Part shown: in pieces, positions 1-11,035 of the stretch
Numbering within the stretch: the first letter of the stretch is position 1
How the letters are laid out: each line of letters opens with the position of its first letter
Assembly (NCBI GenBank): GCA_920105805.1
Contig: CAKKTI010000254.1
Location: 1 to 31,206 of the forward strand
Source: Condylostoma magnum
Lineage: Eukaryota; Ciliophora; Heterotrichea; Heterotrichida; Condylostomatidae
Length of the DNA stretch: 31,206 nt
Reading direction: 5' to 3'
Program-made: the position numbers and the translations under genes
Notes under the pieces: generated by a model
The model's database searches: none
What the model was told of the DNA's origin: nothing
Seen by the model: only the letters and a program-made list of their open reading frames with translations

Positions 1-475
1 CGCATAATACAGCTAGGCAATAGTGGCCCTTTTTGTTCCAATCACTGTAATTTTTATATAGTATGTCTTTGTAATCTATCACTTTAGGCCTTATTAAAAG
101 ATCTTTATGGGAAATATATTTAGCATAATATAAGAGTGTACTTTGATTCTAACTTTAATATTATGCATAATTTCGAATAGTTTCACAGAAGAAACAGAAA
201 AGATAAGTAATACAGTAATTATTATAAACTTTATTGTGATAATTCTATGCTTAGTGCTCTACTATGTTTTGATATTTAAAAGGATTATTATGAAAATAAA
301 AGAAATGAGAAATAAGAAAAGTGCTACCAAGTAAGGAAACATTTTTGACTAGAGCAAAGGAGAAGCTATTGATTCAAAGTAAAGTCAAGATTCTTTAGAT
401 GGATTTCAAAAAAAGTAAGAAAACGCAAACTTTAAAGATTTAAGCAAGCACTAGTTAGATAAGTTTGATTTTTAG
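1..475 (+). CDS. C-terminal part of a Cys-rich multi-pass surface protein (5' partial)
   Basis: The gene enters from the left edge and reads in the frame of base 2. It shows two strongly hydrophobic segments (about 110-180 and 215-285) separated by a short acidic loop, then a basic patch (about 285-330) and a hydrophilic tail rich in Ser, Gln, Asp and Lys. The order of Tyr/Arg-Pro-Tyr motif, two membrane helices, basic patch and polar tail matches the C-terminus of the complete Cys-rich surface protein at 18453-24279, so I infer the same family. TAA and TAG inside are read as Gln. A 15-nt intron (47-61) lies in the first part. The stop is uncertain: TAG at 473 is chosen, the tandem TAA TAA at 512 is the alternative, and the first in-frame TGA is near 691. 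The extracellular Cys repeats lie outside the window. Confidence 0.6.
47..61 (+). other. 15-nt spliceosomal intron (candidate)
   Basis: GTAATTTTTATATAG is exactly 15 nt, starts with GTA, ends with TAG and is purely A/T inside. That is the form known for the tiny introns of heterotrich ciliates. It lies between codons, so splicing keeps the frame and removes five residues just before a membrane helix. Retention would also keep the frame open, because the TAG inside can be read as Gln. No transcript evidence is available. Confidence 0.6.
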
Positions 476-1199
476 TTAATCCATATAAGAATCAGTTGTG
501 ATAGTTATCTTTAATAATACTTTCATATAAAGCTCTATAGCATATCAGCTGATATTATTTTACTACCTTCAATTATCCAATTCAATGGTATTTTAACAGC
601 TATTTTAGATATTAACTCAAATTTTTGTACAATTTCACTTCTCTAAATAATCTATGCTCTTTTAGGCCACCTAAGTACAATTTTAATGAAGCCCTGAATA
701 CAATTAGAAATAAAGCTAATACCTTCAGCAGGAAACAATTAAAACAAATTATTATAGAAACAACTAAAGCATAAAGATGTTTAAATAATGGACTCTAGAA
801 CAAGCGTTAGTAGAAAAGGTGGGTGCTAGAGTACAGCTTCTGGCCTTATAGTGGGGAAATCTGGCTTAAAGCATAGGCTACTCTGAATGAAGATCCCACA
901 GTATAAGCTCGTGAATATAAATGCTAAATTGAACAGCATAATAAGGTTTTCAGGATCCTTTAAGAAAATATACAGCAATCCATGGAGAAAAGTAAGTTGC
1001 TTATTAAGGTTATGGTAAAAAGGTCTTAGATAATAGTAAGCTTAAAAGGCCTTATGAGTATCATCATTACAATAATAGGTTTTCTTTTAATTTAAATCTT
1101 ATTTAGGAATTTGTAACAAATTGGAAGAGAGGGAAAGTAATCAGAGCTATGAAAATAGTTAATACAAATAAACTTAAAGCATATTGGTTAAGTAATAAA
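476..1199 (+). other. Unresolved stretch with coding character
   Basis: About 720 bp between the partial surface protein and the importin. The most protein-like reading is frame 1 from about 660 to a TGA at 1150-1152. It has a polar, helix-prone section, then a single hydrophobic segment near 1045-1095 followed by a short basic tail, which recalls a tail-anchored membrane protein. That frame has no ATG before 982. An ATG at 778 opens a different frame that also looks plausible. A 16-nt intron could join the two frames, but I could not identify one. No family is recognised, and the minus strand shows nothing better. Confidence 0.3.
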
Positions 1200-3980
1200 A
1201 TGGATAAGTTGCAATTAATCTAAAACTTAAGTGCTGTATAGAGCAATGATAAATTGATCCGTGAGCTGGGATAGCAGTATATTTTATAGTAGAAGGGTTA
1301 AAAGGCATTTTTTGAAACATTGGTTGAAATCGCTATGAATTCTCAAGATATTACTATAAATCTCATTGCAGTTATTGTTTTAAAAAATGCCTTGAAAAGT
1401 TGATATAATCCTAAAGAAACGTAACACTTAATAGAAGAAAAGCATTATCTTTGTAACAACATTATTAACTTCTTACAGTTCAATGTAAATCAAAAAGTTA
1501 GATTTTAATTTGAGGAAATTGCTTATATATTAATTAAAGAACTATTTCCATGGAATGAGATTAATCAACAACTTATAATACGATTAAATTCAAATGATAT
1601 GAATCAAATCTATGCAGGCCTTTCATTTATCTTATAAGTTACTAATGTTTTTATGTATTCAACACAATAAAGCAGAATCCCGCTTGATGATTTGATGCAA
1701 TAATATGCCTAGTCAATATTGATTTTATTACAAAGATTTCTGGCAAATGTATAACAAGAAAGCTTTACATTTATTAATATCATACTGCATATTTTTTGGA
1801 ATTGTACTTATATTGATATACCGCAAATAATTTCACAGGCTGATCAATTTCAGTAGTGAATTCGATCTTTTTATGATATTATGTGTATAGAAGACTTATA
1901 GAATATTCAAAATTAAGATGAGATTAGTCCTACTTGATAATGTAAGAGATGGGTTGTAAAAATATTGTATAGAATCTTTCATAGATTTAATGATATAACT
2001 ATGCAATCATATAAATTCAGACAAATTGGTGAATACTTCATTGTGTAGTAATCTCAATAAGTATTACACAAGTTCATAGAAATGTATTTTTCTTGCTAGC
2101 AAAAGTATATACCGAATAAAATATTATCCTATATCATCCAATTTATCACATTAGCAGTAAAGACAAAGGAAACTCATTTATAAGTTTTACAGAATTTTTA
2201 GTAAATATTGGATAATTAGATTATTCCTCTAGTATAAAGATAAGTTTAAGATGAAAAATTGCTATAAGATGATCCAATCGAGTTTGTATAAAAGGAAAAC
2301 TACTAAACTAAATATAAAAACAGCCCTAAATTTGCTACAATTGGTTTACTGAAAGCCTTTTGTTAAGTAGGGTATCTGGAATCTATACTTTAGTTTCTAA
2401 ACAACAAAATTATAACTTAAAATACACTAGAAAAGGAAGCTGTAATGTTTCTACTGGGAAGCATCAGTAAAATAATCAGAAAATCGAATATTGCTCATAA
2501 CATGTTTAGTTTTATACAAAATAATATATTCAATGAGTTATCCTCTCCAATTCCTATGATAAGAATGAGAGCTTGCTGAATATATCAAAAATTTTCAAAA
2601 TGCCTTACAAATGATGAAAATCACCAATAGCTAATAGTTCAAAGTCTCTGTAAATTAATGGCTGATTAAGAGTTAATAGTACGAATAGAAGCTGCAAAAG
2701 CTGTATAAAAGCTACTATATTGAAAAACAACAATTGATTTAATAAGACCCTAGATAAACCACTTTTTAAGAGCATATCTATAAATTCTAGATTAAGTTGA
2801 TTAAGAAGATTTAGTTGATAGCTTGTAGATTATTCTGTGTCATTTTAGTGATGATATAGGTCCATATGCTATTTAAATAATTTAGTACTTAAAGCAAATA
2901 TTTTAAAGGCTAATCTAACAATCTTAAAAGACAGATGATGAACTCCTAACAGTTTTAAGCACTCTTAATGCATTGAGCAAGATTATTGATTTTTGCTCAA
3001 ATTCTCCTGAAACTTTAGTATATATTAGCTAAGAGTTAGAAGTCATTTTTAACATTATTCTAAGTATACAGGGAGAGTAATATTTTGAATAAGGTCTATC
3101 AATGCTTACTAAATTGTTGTTTTATTCTCCTCCATTGTCCTAGAATAATTTATTTAAATATATACACTTTTTAGTCATTGCAGTAGTAGGAACTGATTCA
3201 ATACAGCCCTATGCTCTAGAATCCACACAATCTGTATTTTACCCTCTATCTAATTATTTACAAAAGTACTAAGAATTAAGCATAGAGAATATCAATATCT
3301 TTATTGATTTTGCTGATAGTTTACTTTATCAGGGTTTTATTGAAAACTAAACTGCTTGTAAAATTTATATTGCAGTATTAGAAAACTTAACAGGAAGAGT
3401 AGATGCAATATTATCCCATATAATATAAAAAATTGTGTAGAAAATGAACAGTTCTGACAGTTATCAGTAATGAATTTTATATTCCCAGGTGATATCTATT
3501 GCAATATGATACAACCCTTAGATATCTTTGCTATTACTTGGAAGTTTAAGAATAACATAAGTTTTATTTAGATTTATTTTGAATAACTTGAAAAGCTTCG
3601 AATAAACTATATAATTAACACATTTGCTCATGGGATTTACAACTATTATAAAATTTGCACCTTATTTGTAATCCTTTGATTTATTACCATAGATAACAAA
3701 AAGTAGTATTTGAGTGATTGCTAAAATAAATGATGAGGAAACTTAGATTTAATTGGAGCTAGAAAGTACTTAGTAATAATTTGATATAGAATAAGAAGAT
3801 TTATTGTATGATGATGATGAAAACCTATACAATTCTCCATTTGAATGTATTAATGAAGCTGAAATACTATACTAAACTTTATAATAATTGTATCAGTCAC
3901 ATTCAAATATATACTAAGAAGCGATTCATTTACTACATGAGGACGACTTACTTAAGTTATCAAATTGGTCGAATATTTAG
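1200..3980 (+). CDS. Importin-beta family nuclear transport receptor, importin-7/8 type
   Basis: HEAT-repeat karyopherin of about 926 residues that carries cargo into the nucleus with Ran-GTP. The N-terminal part aligns by eye with the importin-7 region around VIYLKN (here AVIVLKNALKSWYNPKE). The signature CKRWVVKILYRIFHRF (about residue 248) matches importin-7 CKKWALHILARLFERY. Further matches are LLQDDPIEFV, MFLLGSISKII and MRACWIYQKF, the last corresponding to ARACWVLHYF. The C-terminus with DDDEN followed by an Asn/Gln-rich helix matches the importin-7 tail. Two conserved Trp residues, 246 and 460, are encoded by TGA. The ATG at 1200 fits the family N-terminus. The end is set at TAG-TAA (3978-3983), because the next in-frame TGA (4236) lies inside the following gene. 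Metazoan relatives are about 100 residues longer and have a larger acidic patch. Confidence 0.85.
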
Positions 3981-4155
3981 TAACTTTATTCAATTTGCTA
4001 CATTATTCTTAACAATATTTACTATTATAATTAGTTTTAATAGGCTTAATAATCATGTTCAAGTCTGTATAAACAATACTAAAAAAGGTATTATTCCATA
4101 TTCCTCTACTAATTTTACTAAATATCTCCCTACTTGATATAAAACATTAATAAAA

Positions 4156-4983
4156 ATGTTAGTACTGTGTAGAAAAATGCATTCATTGTTTCCATTTGCC
4201 ATATAAGAGCCTAAATAATGATAGTACTAGCATCCTGACGATATTATTGAAAAATTATTAGAGGAATTTTATCCAGGTTTCTAACAATCTTATATTACTT
4301 TATAAAAATCTATACTGAATAAAGACTATAATTTGCTTGAACAATGCATGGAGCCTAAGATTTATTAGAGTCTCCTAAACGGAGTAAGCATGTTAGAATC
4401 TTAAGGGCTTAAAGTGCATTTAGCAAATTAAGGAACAAATAATTCTTTAATAGAGTTTGCTGATGCTACAATATATATAGGAGCTCATATTATTAGATCT
4501 TATAATAGTTCGAATTTAAGTTATGATAATTTGGGTAAAAAGTTATAGAAAAATACAACTAATTCAATTTATAAAGTCTATGGGGACAGTGAATATACCA
4601 ATTATATAGTTTTTAAGATTGATGCCTATTTTTATTCTGAATTGAAGCTTTGTATTAAAGATAAAGAAAACAATATAGTATATGGAAATGATTCATAAGA
4701 AAAGTAAGTTCATAAAATTCGATTTGAGACGATGCAACCTCAAAATAATAGTCTTATTATTCAAGGTTTTACTATTTATTAGATCTTATAATACTTTGTA
4801 TTTGGGAAAATGACAAATCCTATACATACTTATGATTGGATGATTACAGATATCGATGATTTTCTTAAAGGAAATCCTTTTCAAAATAATATGCCTATAT
4901 AGATTAGTAATATATTAATTACATTTGATAGTATCGTAGCTACATTTCTTCATAGCTTAGAATTATATTTTAATCATTTTTGA
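4156..4983 (+). CDS. Tim44-like domain protein, probably mitochondrial ribosomal protein mL45-like
   Basis: A protein of 275 residues that reads with Gln at TAA/TAG and one Trp at TGA (4219). The N-terminal 16 residues are basic and hydrophobic without acids, compatible with a mitochondrial presequence. From about residue 30 the order is a helix with LLEEFYPGFQQSYITLQKS, a helix with LLEQCMEPKIYQSLL, then beta strands ending in ILQYFVFGKMTNP and YDWMITDIDDF. This resembles the Tim44/mL45 fold and in particular the mL45 segment around VFEKQLTNPYGSWRM. Such proteins sit at the mitochondrial inner membrane, either in the large ribosomal subunit or in the import motor. I favour mL45 over Tim44 from the strand motifs, but not strongly. 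The stop is TGA at 4981; a tandem TAA TAA near 5043 is possible. The gap to the importin is about 175 bp. Confidence 0.6.
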
Positions 4984-5166
4984 TATAGGAAAATGCTTCA
5001 ATTTTATTGTACTTATATATACAGTATAAAAAGCAGGCAATACTAATAACCACACTCAATAATATTTGTTTTATGCGGTATAAAATAAGCTACATAATCC
5101 ATATCTTCATTAATAATCACTAAAAGCTTCCAATCCTTTATTACACATATAACATTTTATTTAAAT

Positions 5167-8100
5167 ATGAGTTGAAAACTTGACATTCTAAATAAATAAA
5201 GCTCAAATTTTTAATTAGAGGTTTAATAATCCCCTATAAAGCTAGGAGTAAAATAGTCCCCAAGAAATAATGAGAATTTTATCATTAACAAGCATGACTA
5301 ATTGCTTAATGGTCTTGGCAGAATTATTAAGGAAGAAAGGGAAAAATCAGACTAAAGTAATCCCCAATCTGATCAAATTTCTGACACAAAACTTCCAAAT
5401 TTAAGAAAAAACGTTGATGAGAATATATTCAGCCAGAAAAGTTCAGTTTTATCATTTAATTTTGAATCCAATAACCCCCCAAAATAGAAGAAAAGAAGAA
5501 AAAAGCAGCTACGTCCTAAGTCATCACACTCGAAAATCATTAAAAAGCCAAATAGTGAAACTCCAAAAGAAAACAATATTTTAACTAAGGAGATGACTTT
5601 GACAAATATTAAAAGAAAAGCTGTGCAGCATGACTTAAGTAAAAAAACAACTCCTGCAGTTCCCTAAAGCTAGGATAGGCAAAGATATACCAAAAATTTA
5701 TCAAGTTCTAAGTAAAAATCAGTTGATTTAGGGCAAAAAACACCGTAAAGATAAGGAACATCATCAAGCTCAAACTCATAGTATAATCCTAAAAGTAATA
5801 GTAGCTTTTTGCCACGTATTGATAAAGCAGGAGGCAGTGATATTACAATTAGATCAAGAAAAGATGATCTTGATAGGGATAAAAAGTTAGATATTCTGTT
5901 AAAAAATAAGGCTGGAGTTGATTAATCAGCTTATATGGCAGAATACTTAAAAAGACAGGGACTAGATAAGAATATTAAAGTATTCATTTTTAAGAGCAGT
6001 GATGAGTATATAAGAAGAGCTTTAAAGAAAAGAGGCTGATTTTAAAACTAAAGTGCAAATTCAGAGGCCTTCGATTTTAAGTGAATTTATACAGACAATG
6101 AATCAGATTATAAAAATTTAAGATAAGGGTAACTAATTAACCATTTCCTTTAGAATAGATCAATTACTACTAAATCAGGACTAATGAAAAGCTTAAATAA
6201 TGTAGGGAAATTTGGATTAAACTAAGATGATTTTTTTCCAAGGTGCTATAATATTGGAGAGAGTATACAGATGTAGGATTTCATAAAAGATTATTAGTAG
6301 TCATGCATTTTTAATGTTGTAAAAACTCATGCTATGTTATTTTAAAATAACCCTGAGAATTTTGGTATAATAAACAAATATGCTTTGAAAAGGGCTAATT
6401 TAATTGTATAAAACTATTTATTAGATATGTAAGACAAATTTGAGAATCCTTCTTAGTATATTTTTATTCCCTATAAGCAAACTCCCTTTAATATAAAAAA
6501 ATCAGATTACGACTTCTTAGTCAATTACTCCTAACTATAACTCCCAATATACGAGCTAACTTAAACTGTTATATAAACTTACACGCCTTATCCCAATTTT
6601 AAGTGAAATCCTCCATCACATAAACTAATATAAACAACGATTGAAACATACTAATAATTAATAACGTTCTCTCTTTAAACTAGAGTAGAAGGTTCTAATA
6701 ACCTTTGAATTATAAAACCAGGATAAAATGCACGAGGTTCTGGAGTATATTGTATTTAAACCATAGAGTAAGCCCAGGAGAGTGGAGCAAGGCTTTAATC
6801 TAGAATTGTACAAAAATATATAGAAAGGCCATTACTGCTGAATATAAACGAGTAAAAGTACAAATTTGATATAAGGTAATGAGTACTAGTTACAAGTTAT
6901 GACCCTATAACAATCTACTACTTCAATTCATGCTATTTTCGACTGTGTATGAAACCATTTGATCTAACAAACTTAGACTAAGCAAGTCATCTAGCAAATT
7001 TCACTATACAGAAGAACTTTACTAAGAATTAAATTGATACGATATGAAGTCTTACATAGTTCTTAGAGTACTTAGGCGAAGACATAAAGCAATGAAACCA
7101 GAAAACATTTCCAATGATTTAAAAAATAATCTTATACACAATTTTATCAGCTGAGGAAATCATTGAGCCATCAGAGAATTGCTTTGAGTTGTTCGGGTTT
7201 GATGTTTTAATTGATGAAGAGTTTAATCCTTGGTTGCTAGAAGTAAATTTAAGTCCGGCTTGCTCTGAAAGGGCTACTTGGCTTACTGAAATGCTGAATT
7301 AAATGGCTGAGGGGCTGTTGAATATTGTAGTAGATGGAATGTCGAGTAATAAGCCTGTTTTTAAAGCTGATTTTAGCAGAAATTGATACCCTGTTTGTGA
7401 TACATTGGACTGGATTTTGCTTTATAGAGGAATTGAGCAGGGAAGTTAGTGTAATTAGTGCAATTTTGAAATAGTCGGAGAAAAGATTAACCTAAGAAAG
7501 GAAAAGTTATTAGAGAAGAAATGTAAATAACTATAAGCCGCTGTTTTTATATAAAAGGTTGCTAGAGGATGACTTGTAAGGCTTCACAATTGATAAGAAA
7601 AATAGAGAAAGTCTGCTACACTTATTCAAAAAAATGTAAGGAAGTTTCTGGCTTATAGGTTATTAATTAGATTGAGAAGAATACGAGCTGCAACTATCAT
7701 TCAAACTAAAAGAAGATAAGTACTTGCATTCAGATAGCTAATTCATTTAAAGAAGTAATAGGTTGCTACTAAGCTATAATCACTGTGAAGAGGGATAAAA
7801 GGAAGATAAGTATTTAAATGTAAAAAGGACCTAAAAAGCACTTTGTGCATTTAAACAATAACTCGAAGTAAGATATGCAAATAATTGCTTTAATAAAGGA
7901 TTTAATATATGCATAAGGTTAGATTTATTTAATAGTGATGAAAGTTTTAGTTTAAAAAGACTATTAAAAGCTTGGTCAAAATATAATCTGCAGTTAAAAT
8001 GTTTATAACTTTAAGGAAATTTGCAAAGATTAGATAAAGACATTACGCAGCCATAAAAATTCAGAGTATAATGAAAATACCAAAGTGCATTAAATAATTG

Positions 8101-8985
8101 AGAACATTAAAAATTAATTAAAGCACAAATACCATATAAACTCTATTCAGATCTATTATATCATAAAGAATCATTTATGACCTTAAAAGAAATAAAGCAG
8201 CTATCAAAATCTAAACTAAATTTAGATAGATTAAAGGCAAATCAGAATTTTAAACCAAGAAAAAACAAAAATAGGATTTTATTTCAGGTTTGATTATAAT
8301 CCAGAAGCATTTTATAGGGTTTAAATAAAGACATTAATTCAGACACAGAGTGAAAATAAGGAACTCTATTATTATTCAAAAATATATGAGAAGGTTTATA
8401 CTATAGAACAAATATAAAAGATTCATAAAGTTTTAAAGAGCTGCTATAACAATACAAAAAAATTTCAGAGGGTACAAAGCCAGAAAATATTGTCGATTTC
8501 TCAAAAAATTAAAGCGGTAAAAGGCTAATTAATAGAAAAGATAAGAAAAACGGATAAAAAAGATAAAACTCAAAGGAGTTTAAGCATCAAGACGTTTGTA
8601 TGATTAAAGATCAAATTATAAATAGAAGGTTATAAATGAAGCTTTAATTCTTAATAATGCTTAACGATCTTCCTTTTAAAGGGACGATTATTATTTTGAT
8701 AATATACCTATCTCAGAATATCTTAATAGACGTCCATTATAGTAGGAATAAGTTTCAAAAACCCAGACACGATGAAAACCACGAAAAACTTAAGTAAAGA
8801 AAAGATTTACAAGATATTCTCCCTATGTTAGCTCTAATATTCCCTTTTAGACACCTATTAAATAGTTTTTCAAACTAAATTGTACTGCTTTGTTATTTAG
8901 ATTATTAAAATGTGATTTAAAGTAGTCTAGAGATGCTTTATTATATAACTACTTTTGGTCTTAATTTCACATCTACTATATATGA
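5167..8985 (+). CDS. Tubulin tyrosine ligase-like protein, TTLL3/8-type glycylase, with C-terminal IQ-motif array
   Basis: A protein of about 1272 residues. Residues 1-260 are polar, low complexity and basic. The TTL-type ATP-grasp domain spans about 270-720. It contains KKRGW (Trp 291 encoded by TGA, matching RRRGW of TTLL3), [10 protein letters not shown] (356, the TTLL3-type FFPRCYRLG), [11 protein letters not shown] (about 688) and an [11 protein letters not shown] strand. Enzymes of this type attach Gly to gamma-carboxyls of tubulin in cilia. The C-terminal 480 residues contain many IQ-like motifs, starting with FIQKVARGWLVR (about 789) and running through [41 protein letters not shown] and [16 protein letters not shown] (about 1100), so calmodulin-type light chains probably bind there. 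The ATG at 5167 is the first in this frame after the upstream stop. The end is a tandem TGA TGA (8983-8988); TAA at 8962 is an alternative. The family assignment is strong; glycylase rather than glutamylase is inference. Confidence 0.8.
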
Positions 8986-9047
8986 TGATTATTATTAATA
9001 GATTTTTCGCTTAATTTCTAAAAAACGATTATAATAACAGTTTAAAA

Positions 9048-10466
9048 ATGGTACGAATTTTTGTTCTTGCATTGCTAATCACTTTGACCTTTGGAGTCTA
9101 ATCAAGATCAAATGGTCTTTATAAGTAATCTAATAGGATTATGTCCCCATCTATTCTAACAATACTATTGTAATAGGATGATTCAGAGGATACAGGCACA
9201 ACTGAAGAGAATTCAGAAGTCGTAGATGAAGGGGAAAATGAGGAAGTAGTTGAGGGAGAAGCTGAGGAAGAAGCTGAGGAAGAAAATGAGGAAGAAGCTG
9301 ATGTTGATTCTGAAGGATAAAATGAGGAAGAAGCTGAGGAATCAGCTGAGGAAGAAGCTGAAGGAGAAAATGAGGAAGAAGCTGAGGAAGAAGCTGAAGA
9401 AGAAAATTAGGAATCAGCTGAAGAAGAAAATGAGGAATCAGCTGAGGAAGAAGCTGAGGAAGAAAATGAGGAAGAAGCTGAGGAAGAAAATGAGGAAGAA
9501 GCTGAAGGAGAAAATGAGGAAGAAGCTGAAGAAGAAGCTGAGGAAGAAGCTGAAGAAGCTGAGGAAGAAGCTGAAGAAGCTGAGGAAGAAGCTGAAGAAG
9601 CTGAAGAATAAAATGAGGAATCAGCTGAGGAAGAAGCTGAAGAAGAAGCTGAGGTTGATTCTGAAGAAGAAAATGAGGAAGAAGCTGAGGAAGAAGCTGA
9701 GGTTGATTCTGAAGAAGAAAATGAGGAAGAAGCTGAGGTTGATTCTGAGGAAGAAAATGAGGAAGAAGCTGAGGTTGATTCTGAGGAAGAAAATGAGGAA
9801 GAAAATGAGGAAGAAGCTGTAGAAGAAAATGAGGAATCAGCTGAGGAAGAAGCTGAGGAAGAAGCTGAGGAAGAAAATGAGGAAGAAGCTGAAGGAGAAA
9901 ATGAGGAAGAAGCTGAAGAAGAAGCTGAGGAAGAAAATTAGGAATCAGCTGAAGAAGAAGTTGAGGAAGAAGGTGAAGAAGAAGCTGAGATTGATTTTGA
10001 AGAAGAAAATGAGGAATCAGCTGAAGAAGAAAATGAGGAATCAGCTGAGGAAGAAGCTGAAGAAGAAAATGAGGAAGAAAATGAGGAAGAAGTTGAGGCT
10101 GATTCTGAAGGAGAAGCTGAGGAAGAATAAGGCTAATAAAACCAATCTGATGAATCCTAAGAAAACTAATAAGATCCTCCTGAAATTGTAGAATAGATCG
10201 GCCAAGATCAACCCTAAACCTCCGAAGCATCTGACATAATTTAATAAGAATAATAAGGCTCAGATAATTTAACAGGAGAAGAGGTGGAGGGATCTGAAGA
10301 ATCACAATAAAATCAAGTAGACTAAGGAGCTTCCTAATCTGCTTAAAATCTCGCAGAGGCAGCCGTAGATTCAAGTGAAGACGCTGTCAGACTTGCATAG
10401 GAGGCTAACAATTTAGCAACCTAAGCCATGGATACTATCAACGCTTTAAATAATTTACAGGAGTAA
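9048..10466 (+). CDS. Secreted, extremely Glu-rich repeat protein
   Basis: About 472 residues. Residues 1-19 form a clear signal peptide (MVRIFVLALLITLTFGVQS), so the product is secreted or enters a secretory granule. From about residue 60 to 360 the chain consists of short units built from EEEAEEE, EENEE, EESAEE, EVDSEE and EAEGENEE. The tail is Gln/Asn/Ser-rich with a last helical part (AEAAVDSSEDAVRLAQEANN). The net charge is very negative, which suggests a calcium-binding matrix or granule protein; this is inference from composition, and I recognise no family. Codons are almost all GAA/GAG/GCT, with occasional TAA/TAG read as Gln. The stop is placed at TAA TAA TAG (10464-10472). The frame stays open down to eL43, so the true end could be later, for example TAA at 10497. 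Confidence 0.7.
9230..10130 (+). repeat. Degenerate purine-rich tandem repeat (Glu-rich coding)
   Basis: The plus strand is nearly pure purine plus a GCT or GTT every 4-8 codons. Basic units of 6-9 codons (GAG GAA GAA GCT and variants with AAT or TCA) are arranged in irregular higher-order blocks. One block containing GTTGATTCTGAAGAAGAAAA recurs several times between 9650 and 9790. The variation is mostly in unit number, as expected from slippage or unequal exchange. The strong strand asymmetry opens long false frames on both strands. Confidence 0.85.
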
Positions 10467-10750
10467 TAATAGGACTATCTTTTTAATCTTGCTATTTAAA
10501 CTTGGGATTATTGTATATATCTTAAATATTCCCAGCCAATACCTCATCATACATACTAACAAATAATCATTAGCATAATGCCTGAGTAAAATCATCTTAT
10601 AAGCCTCATCTAATATTTCATAATATTCCCACCTTCAAACACTTAACTCTACTATAAAGCACAACAAATTTCTCACTAAAAATCTAAGAAAATCCCTCAA
10701 ATTTCCCTTTTCCCATCTTCAACTCTCTAAGTTTTTGACATATTTATTGG

Positions 10751-11035
10751 ATGGCAAAGCGCACCAAGAAAGTCGGTATTATAGGAAAGTACGGAGTTCG
10801 TTATGGTGCTTCCGTTCGTAAAATGATTAAAAAAATCGAAATATAATAACACAGTAAATATGACTGTACTTTCTGTGGTAAAAAATCAGTTAAAAGACAA
10901 GTAGTAGGAATCTGGAAATGCAAAGCTTGCAAGCGATCCTTTGCAGGAGGGGCATGGACTCCAACTACTCAAAAATCAACCACTGCCAGAGCCAATATCC
11001 AACGTTTGAGGAGAATTAAGTTAGCAGCCGAGTAG
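10751..11035 (+). CDS. RPL37A: 60S ribosomal protein eL43 (L37Ae)
   Basis: Zinc-ribbon protein of the large cytoplasmic ribosomal subunit. The product begins [20 protein letters not shown], nearly identical to eukaryotic eL43. It has the four zinc ligands Cys39, Cys42, Cys57 and Cys60 in CTFC and CKAC, and the conserved VGIWKC and AGGAWT. Both Trp codons are TGG, and it contains only two Gln-TAA codons, in line with a highly expressed gene avoiding ambiguous codons. Family length is about 92 residues. Stopping at TAG 11033 gives 94, TAG 11039 gives 96 and TGA 11048 gives 99; the first is chosen by length. There is no intron. Confidence 0.95.

Noticed and set aside
3980-4034. 55-nt GT...AG intron joining the importin to a TGA at 4135
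   Set aside because: It would give a TGA stop, but it is far longer than the 15-nt type seen here and is not needed if TAG TAA (3978) stops translation.
3808-4137. 109-codon plus-strand frame overlapping the end of the importin
   Set aside because: Its first half is out of frame with the conserved importin C-terminus. The rest is AT-rich intergenic sequence.
9250-10191. Two plus-strand Lys/Arg-rich frames (9250-9822 and 9829-10191)
   Set aside because: Shifted reading of the same GAGGAAGAA repeat; no independent start context or domain.
9151-10374. 407-codon open frame on the minus strand, Leu/Pro/Gln-rich
   Set aside because: It is the antisense of the Glu-rich repeat (GAA/GAG gives TTC/CTC and shifted CTT/CCT). 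The plus strand has a signal peptide and a sensible product; this frame has only repeat shadow.
10513-10535. 23-nt GT...AG intron near the end of the Glu-rich gene
   Set aside because: It leads to a TGA at 10583, but a triple TAA TAA TAG at 10464 already offers an end, and the length does not fit the tiny-intron class.
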